From positions 3,472,001 to 3,536,000 of the forward strand of contig NZ_JACHBQ010000001.1 in assembly GCF_014200405.1 (NCBI RefSeq): 64,000 bases of DNA, written 5' to 3'. The notes beneath the pieces were generated by a model. The model was given only the letters and a program-made list of their open reading frames with translations. It was not told the DNA's origin and made no database searches. Below, in pieces: positions 59,141 to 64,000 of the stretch. The stretch comes from Cryobacterium roopkundense. GTDB lineage: Bacteria > Actinomycetota > Actinomycetes > Actinomycetales > Microbacteriaceae. The translations under genes and the position numbers were made by a program. Each line of letters begins with the position of its first letter. The stretch's first letter is position 1.

Positions 59141-59842
59141 CTAAAATGGGCTCGACTCCCTGTTCCGTGCGCGGCGGGTGAGAAAGCGATCGGCGCCGGC
59201 CGTCACAGCACCGGCCAGGGCGAGTCCCAGCACCAGCACGGCCAGTCCCGCACGAGTTCCCTTGCCTTCCGCGCGAGAAATGACCGCCTGCTGGGGCGAC
59301 GCGAGCGTCGTGATCTGGCTCGACTGAGGCACGCCGGCGTCCGCTTGCTGCTCCGCGGATATGCGGTCGATGTGCGCCAGCACAAGACCCAGGGTGGACC
59401 GAACTGCAGTCTCGCTCGAATCGACGACCTCGACGGACAACACGGGACGAGTGAAAGCGTCAGCCCACTGGCCGCCGGTGTTGGCCAGGGACACCCGGCT
59501 CCCCTGTCGAACACCGGCTCCATAGAGCGTGGACTCGACATTGGAGAACCGTGGCGTGTCGAGATTGCCGTTGACCTGCCGTTCGACCAGCGCAGCGAAC
59601 GCCACGAGGTTGCCGCCGGTACCCGCTCGCAACGCATTGGGGTTCGCGGACGATGACGGCTCAAGGAATATGACATCCACTCTGGTCCAATAAACCCCGC
59701 CCGCTCCGGCGGCCAGAACGGCGCCGAATCCGGTCAGGATAGCCAAACCGAGCAAGATGTACCAACGCCTAGCACACGCGCGAAATATCTGATTGAGTGT
59801 CACGCTGAGGAGGTTACCGCGTCCCATCGACTTTTGAATCAT
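59141..59842 (-). CDS. Wzz-like chain-length protein B
   Basis: 233 residues; start at ATG 59842 or ATG 59827 (MGRGNLLSVT). Two membrane helices (about 30-55, ILLGLAILTGFGAVLAAGAG; about 195-215, AGLAVLVLGLALAGAVTAGA) flank an extracytoplasmic part. Same overall architecture as the protein at 51840, though sequence is different. The short distance to the DUF4082 gene downstream on the same strand suggests co-transcription. Confidence 0.7.
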   Translation of the reverse strand: MIQKSMGRGNLLSVTLNQIFRACARRWYILLGLAILTGFGAVLAAGAGGVYWTRVDVIFLEPSSSANPNALRAGTGGNLVAFAALVERQVNGNLDTPRFSNVESTLYGAGVRQGSRVSLANTGGQWADAFTRPVLSVEVVDSSETAVRSTLGLVLAHIDRISAEQQADAGVPQSSQITTLASPQQAVISRAEGKGTRAGLAVLVLGLALAGAVTAGADRFLTRRARNRESSPF

Positions 59843-59846
59843 TTTG

Positions 59847-59874
59847 TTGACTTATTCTCATGGACGGGTAATAT
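59847..59874 (+). promoter_or_regulatory. Sigma70-like promoter of the beta-helix gene
   Basis: TTGACT (59847-59852) and TAATAT (59869-59874), spacing 16, in an AT-rich island between divergent genes. It points to the gene that starts at 59953. Confidence 0.6.
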
Positions 59875-59952
59875 TATCAGAATTGGTCGGTGGCCCCCTA
59901 CGGTTGCAAAGCTTCGCATGCGCCGAACACGTGCGCCACACGAAATCAGCTA

Positions 59953-61482
59953 ATGTTCCCTCATAACTCACGTTCAATACACCCACAATCGGTCGCGAAA
60001 GACACCACGCGAATTGGTCGTTTCACTCCATTGGTCGCCCTCGTGGCAATCACCGGCTTACTCTTCGCGGGCGCCTCCTCCGCCCAAGGGCTGGGCGCGA
60101 ATCAGGGCGGCCAGACGGCCTCCGCCGTTCGAACCGCAGTCACGGCCTCCTCCACGCTTTTCGGCACAGAGACGCCCGTCGTGACGGCTGCGACGGACGA
60201 TACAGCGGCCGTCGAGCTGGGAGTGTCTTTCACCCCCTCGCAAGCCGGATCCGTCACAGCTCTGCGGTTCTACAAAGGCACCGGCAACACAGGCACCCAC
60301 ACAGGTCGACTGTGGTCCAGTGGCGGATCCGTGTTGGCAGCAGTGACGTTCACGAATGAGACCTTGACCGGATGGCAACAGGCTCAGCTCTCCAAGCCCG
60401 TGGCTCTGACCGCCGGAAAGACCTACGTGGTCTCGTACCTCGCCCCGAAAGGCCGGTACGCCTTCACGACAAACTACTTCGGCAGCGCGAAGACAAGCGG
60501 CCCGTTGACCGCCCCGAGCGCGGGGAACGGTCGCTACAAGTACGGTTCCACCGGTGGGTTCCCCACGTTGAGCTGGCAGAAGTCGAACTACTTCGTGGAT
60601 GTCGTCTTCGCGCCCACGCCGGCACCGACGCCCACGCCGGCACCCACTCCCACTCCGGCGCCCACACCCACGCCGGCACCCACACCCACCCCCGCGCCCA
60701 CACCCACTCCCACGCCCACAACGGGATGGCCGAGCGCTCTGAACACGGGAGTACCGAGCGGAACGGTGCTGACGCCGTCCGGCGCATTGAACATCACGAC
60801 GAACGGAACAATGATCGACGGACGCGACATTTCCGGTGGTATCCAGATTCGCGCAACGAACGTGACGGTCAAGAACTCACGGGTCGACGGCCGGATCGAA
60901 GTATTCCAGGGATCCACGAATACGCTGATCCAGCGCGTGGAGATCAAGGGCCCTGGGCTGTCGTCGCCGGAAAGCGACCGACCGGGAATAGCCTCCTATG
61001 ACTTCACCTGCGATGCGTGCAACATCCACGGCTGGGGCAAGGGCGTTTACGCCGACTCGAACGTGGTCATCAAGAATTCCTGGATCCATGACATTCCGGT
61101 CTACGGCGATCCCGGAAATGGGGGAAGCCACAACGAAGCCATCCTGAGCATCGGTGGCAGAAACCTGACCATCGTCGGCAACCGTCTCGATGCCGGCAGC
61201 CAGGGTAACTTCTCGGCAGCACTTGCCCTGTACAGCCAGGGCTCGCAGACGCAGAACGCGCTCGTGCAGGGAAACCTGTTCAATGGCGGCGGCTACTGCC
61301 TCTATGCGGGTTCCGACGCAAACATCAACGCGAGTGATGTTCGGATCATCGGCAACACGTTCGGCACGTCAGTGTCGCCGAAGTGCGGCGGATATGGGCC
61401 CGTAACGGCGTACTACCCCGGCAACGGCAACCAGTGGAGCGGAAACGTCTGGCAGAACGGCACGGTTCTGCCCGCGCCCTAG
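59953..61482 (+). CDS. Secreted DUF4082 - beta-helix protein
   Basis: 509 residues from ATG 59953 (an upstream 21-codon extension is not signal-like). Signal peptide (FTPLVALVAITGLLFAGASS). DUF4082 at about 70-225 (VELGVSFTPSQAGSVTALRF, TSGPLTAPSAGNGRYKYGST), a Thr-Pro/Ala-Pro linker (about 230-265), then a right-handed parallel beta-helix (about 285-500; NVTVKNSRVDGRIEVFQGST, IVGNRLDAGSQGNFSAALAL). Such beta-helices often bind or cut polysaccharides. It faces the DMFase-like protein across the locus and shares its DUF4082 and linker type. Confidence 0.85.
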   Translation: MFPHNSRSIHPQSVAKDTTRIGRFTPLVALVAITGLLFAGASSAQGLGANQGGQTASAVRTAVTASSTLFGTETPVVTAATDDTAAVELGVSFTPSQAGSVTALRFYKGTGNTGTHTGRLWSSGGSVLAAVTFTNETLTGWQQAQLSKPVALTAGKTYVVSYLAPKGRYAFTTNYFGSAKTSGPLTAPSAGNGRYKYGSTGGFPTLSWQKSNYFVDVVFAPTPAPTPTPAPTPTPAPTPTPAPTPTPAPTPTPTPTTGWPSALNTGVPSGTVLTPSGALNITTNGTMIDGRDISGGIQIRATNVTVKNSRVDGRIEVFQGSTNTLIQRVEIKGPGLSSPESDRPGIASYDFTCDACNIHGWGKGVYADSNVVIKNSWIHDIPVYGDPGNGGSHNEAILSIGGRNLTIVGNRLDAGSQGNFSAALALYSQGSQTQNALVQGNLFNGGGYCLYAGSDANINASDVRIIGNTFGTSVSPKCGGYGPVTAYYPGNGNQWSGNVWQNGTVLPAP

Positions 61483-61550
61483 GCACGACCGCAGCTGAAC
61501 ATGCACCGGCTAGCCCTGGGCCTCACAGAGGCCGGGGCCGGCCGGTGCAT

Positions 61551-62765
61551 TCATCGTCGGCGGGCCTGCTCGACCGCCTCGACAATCGCCGAGGAGACCG
61601 CTTCCTGGGTCGGCCCCCACCCGTCCCGAACCGATCGGGCCATGAGGCCTCGTTGCTCAGTGGTGACCGGAACTTCCACTGCCTGGCAGAGCGCATCGGC
61701 AAGAGCGCCCGGTGTCGCTCGAGACCACAGCACGTGTGGGTTAGGCAGCACGTCTCGAGCAAAGGGAACTTCCGTCACGACAGGGATGGCACCGGCAGCC
61801 AACAACTCTTCTGCAACGAGCGTGATGTTCGTGAACGAGATTGCCAGGCCCGCTCGAGTCTGATTGTAGAGGTCGTTGAGCGCCTCCGGTGAGAGGCGGT
61901 GGTGTTGCACCGTGGGGATGTTCCACTCATCACCGGCGTCCCCATACAGGTGCACGCTCTCTTCAGGGTGGCGCCGGTGGAATTCCTCCAGGGCGAGTCG
62001 ACCCAGGCGATATCCGCGCCGGTCAGATCCCGGCTTGGTGTAATACACAACTCCCGACCGTGGGCCGGCGGGATTTGTGAGGTGATACACCGCAGTGTCG
62101 CATCCGAAGGGCGCGAGAACGTGGTCCGCGCCGATCACCGTGAGGTGCTGCGCCACCAGCTCCCCGAGAGCAATATTGACAAAGCCGAACCGATAGCTGT
62201 CTTCCGCAAGCGCATAGAGGGTTCCGCGCGCGTGGAAGAAGGGTTCGAAGTCCTGGATGAAGTAGAGCCGAGCGGCCGGGCCCTGCACTCTCGACGCGAG
62301 CACGTGCGCACTTTCCCAGGAACTGGCAACGTAGGCATCCGCACCCGTCATCCCGTTCGCCGCATCCCTGATCTCGGCCGTGATCTCGGGCCAGAACTCT
62401 CGAATCACGGCGCGGTGGCGGTCAATATCGCCGCCGTGGCGGTCATAGAGGTAGATCACGCACCGATCCCCTCGCGCTTCCATGCCGGCGACCATCCGGA
62501 ACAGGGTTGTGTGCCCGCCGGAACCTGGGCTAGGAGGCGTGCATATCCAGGCGACCGTGAGTTGCGATCTGTGCCCGCGACTCCACTGGCCGGCAGTGGC
62601 GGGTAGCCGGCTGGAATCCGCCACGTCTTCGTCGAGGAGAGGGAATTCCAACTGTGCCGAGTCGAGCGTGTTGTACAGGCGCCTGGCGACCCGACGACCG
62701 GCATCACCGATACCGTCGCGCTGCGCGCGTTTCATCATCTCGATAATTCCGGGTGTGGTTCTCAT
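61551..62765 (-). CDS. GT4/WsaF-type glycosyltransferase
   Basis: 404 residues, ATG 62765, which overlaps the preceding gene's stop by four bases. GT-B fold: LTVAWICTPPSPGSGGHTTL (N-terminal), ARLYFIQDFEPFFHARGTLY (typical of WsaF-like rhamnan/rhamnosyltransferases), and C-terminal VVYYTKPGSDRRGYRLGRLA and ISFTNITLVAEELLAAGAIP. Cytoplasmic transferase of the polysaccharide locus. Confidence 0.88.
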   Translation of the reverse strand: MRTTPGIIEMMKRAQRDGIGDAGRRVARRLYNTLDSAQLEFPLLDEDVADSSRLPATAGQWSRGHRSQLTVAWICTPPSPGSGGHTTLFRMVAGMEARGDRCVIYLYDRHGGDIDRHRAVIREFWPEITAEIRDAANGMTGADAYVASSWESAHVLASRVQGPAARLYFIQDFEPFFHARGTLYALAEDSYRFGFVNIALGELVAQHLTVIGADHVLAPFGCDTAVYHLTNPAGPRSGVVYYTKPGSDRRGYRLGRLALEEFHRRHPEESVHLYGDAGDEWNIPTVQHHRLSPEALNDLYNQTRAGLAISFTNITLVAEELLAAGAIPVVTEVPFARDVLPNPHVLWSRATPGALADALCQAVEVPVTTEQRGLMARSVRDGWGPTQEAVSSAIVEAVEQARRR

Positions 62766-63934
62766 TGCCCTGGTCCTTTCATCGCGATGGGTTCCTGTGC
62801 GCCGTCTGGGCGCTCTGCCTGTGCCGAGATATCAATGACCTGGAGAATTCGCCCAGCCACGTCGTCCCAGCGTGACGATGCCGCCACCTCTGACGCTCTG
62901 GCGCCCATCGACCGAGCCGTCTCGGGAACGCTCAGCCTGGCGAGCGCATCCGCCAGGCCACGATGATCATGAGGGTGCACCGTGATCGCTGCACGACCGA
63001 GCATTTCAGCCGCGCCCCCCTCGGACGTCGCGACGACGGGCAGCCCCGCTGATGCCGCTTCAAGATACGCGATGCCGGCAGGCTCGAATCGACTCGGCAG
63101 CACAAAGGCGGTCGCGGTGGCAAACAGTCGGTCGAGAACGGCCTGCTCCGCCGGAATCTCTCGCGAAAGAAACCCGTGACCGGCGACACCCGCCTGATCC
63201 ACTCTCGGATGGTTCCCCACCAGGTCGAGGGTGGCGCGCGGGTCACGTCGGCGAATCTCCTCGAAGGCTCGAAGAACAGCGTCGCCATTCTTCCGACGCC
63301 AGTCGACGCCCACAAAGAGAAAGCGGGGAACACTCCAATCCCGCTCTGTTGCGAGGTCGATCCCGCGAGGACGGTGCCCCATCCCCACGACATGCACGCG
63401 CTCAGGAGGAACTCCGTAATCCTTGACATAGGAGCGACCAGCCCAGTCGGTACTCACGCAGCATGCCGTCGCCGCCAGGCTGGAGGCTTTTTGGCGTGAG
63501 AACCAGCGGAGCACTTCGTCGTCGGGGAAGCCCGAGCTGCGGATATCGGATTCCGGATGCTGCCACATTTGTTGAAGCGTCGAGTCGTCGTAGGTCACAA
63601 TCGGAATGCCACAGGCAGCGAGTCGGCGCAGGTCGAACGTCTCGTTACCCATGGACACGATCGCATCCAGCGGTCGGGCGTCCCGGATGCTTCGAGCCAG
63701 TGCCCAGGTGCGCGAACTCTGACGCACCAGAGTGCGGTCGGCAATGGCCCCGCGCTTGCCGCCAATGCGCGAGAGAACGGCAACCGCCTGATGCAGGCCT
63801 TGAGGCAGCCTGGTACCGAGGGGCACAACCTCAACGTCGTGCGCCAGCAGCCCGTCAGCAATCCCGCGGGGTGTCCCTGACCAGTTCCTGGACGTCAGGG
63901 GATCCGGCTGGGGATTGAGAACGCCGATTCTCAT
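62762..63934 (-). CDS. GT4-type glycosyltransferase
   Basis: 390 residues from ATG 63934 (ten extra in-frame codons upstream are possible). GT-B: MRIGVLNPQPDPLTSRNWSG, PRFLFVGVDWRRKNGDAVLR (UDP/GDP-sugar fold), and LFATATAFVLPSRFEPAGIA plus YLEAASAGLPVVATSEGGAA (donor-binding EPxGxxxxE). Followed, with overlap, by the WsaF-like gene. The locus continues beyond the window. Confidence 0.9.
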   Translation of the reverse strand: MRIGVLNPQPDPLTSRNWSGTPRGIADGLLAHDVEVVPLGTRLPQGLHQAVAVLSRIGGKRGAIADRTLVRQSSRTWALARSIRDARPLDAIVSMGNETFDLRRLAACGIPIVTYDDSTLQQMWQHPESDIRSSGFPDDEVLRWFSRQKASSLAATACCVSTDWAGRSYVKDYGVPPERVHVVGMGHRPRGIDLATERDWSVPRFLFVGVDWRRKNGDAVLRAFEEIRRRDPRATLDLVGNHPRVDQAGVAGHGFLSREIPAEQAVLDRLFATATAFVLPSRFEPAGIAYLEAASAGLPVVATSEGGAAEMLGRAAITVHPHDHRGLADALARLSVPETARSMGARASEVAASSRWDDVAGRILQVIDISAQAERPDGAQEPIAMKGPGQ

Positions 63935-64000
63935 AGTGTTCCTAACTCGGTCGGGGTCGACCAAAACTGGGAAGGTGCTTGGCTTCGGTCAGCCGCACCC

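Overview
The window reads as a piece of a high-GC actinobacterial chromosome, most likely a Microbacteriaceae member (Cryobacterium-like). This rests on gene content (MurB next to a HadA/HadB-type MaoC pair, a GntR-free LacI/fructose ABC cassette, a DUF4082-rich exopolysaccharide locus), strong GC bias at third codon positions and frequent GTG starts. No rRNA, CRISPR array or replication origin was seen.

Layout. (1) 1-10.8 kb is housekeeping-like: membrane proteins, murB with two MaoC dehydratases in one overlapping operon, a GNAT, a HEAT-repeat protein, an SGNH hydrolase, and a divergent EamA transporter/LysR pair. It ends in a two-gene unit made of a CHAT protease-TPR-WD40 protein and a small Trypco1/CU044_2847-type protein, which looks like a bacterial conflict (death-effector) system. 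(2) 11-39.1 kb is a mosaic accessory island. It holds toxin and ATPase remnants (11.0-12.5 kb), an AT-richer HTTM membrane cassette (13.3-14.7 kb), and a complete Tn402/Tn5053-type transposon at 15735-22889 with tniABQR, terminal inverted repeats and a perfect TGAAA target duplication. Next come two nested IS21-family elements (23.4-27.2 kb), a TnsC-like remnant, a serine recombinase, and a defence segment (28.4-38.6 kb). The defence segment contains a 1180-residue SIR2 protein, a DUF1643 protein, an AbiF/Abi_2 gene split by a 92-bp MITE and preceded by a putative small structured RNA, a zinc-ribbon protein, and a 1083-residue PD-(D/E)XK nuclease fused to LRV/HEAT-like repeats. The right edge is the 3' half of a tRNA-Lys(CTT) gene plus its terminator (39049-39130), a classic integrase attachment scar. 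(3) 39.2-44.9 kb is a sugar (probably fructose-type) uptake and phosphorylation locus: PfkB kinase, ABM monooxygenase, LacI regulator, twin operators, lipoprotein binding protein, permease and ATPase. (4) 46.3-64 kb is an exopolysaccharide locus that continues beyond the window: initiating sugar transferase, WbpD-like acetyltransferase, five glycosyltransferases, an asparagine synthase, two Wzz-like proteins, an O-antigen ligase/polymerase-like protein, and two large secreted DUF4082 proteins.

How the parts fit: the island carries several independent anti-phage or abortive-infection modules, many visibly degraded by mobile elements, so it behaves like a defence-island hotspot behind a tRNA. 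The best candidates for under-described systems are the PD-(D/E)XK-LRV protein with its zinc-ribbon neighbour, the CHAT-TPR-WD40/Trypco1 pair, and the AbiF-RNA locus. All functional statements are from reading the sequence and family knowledge; no searches were run.
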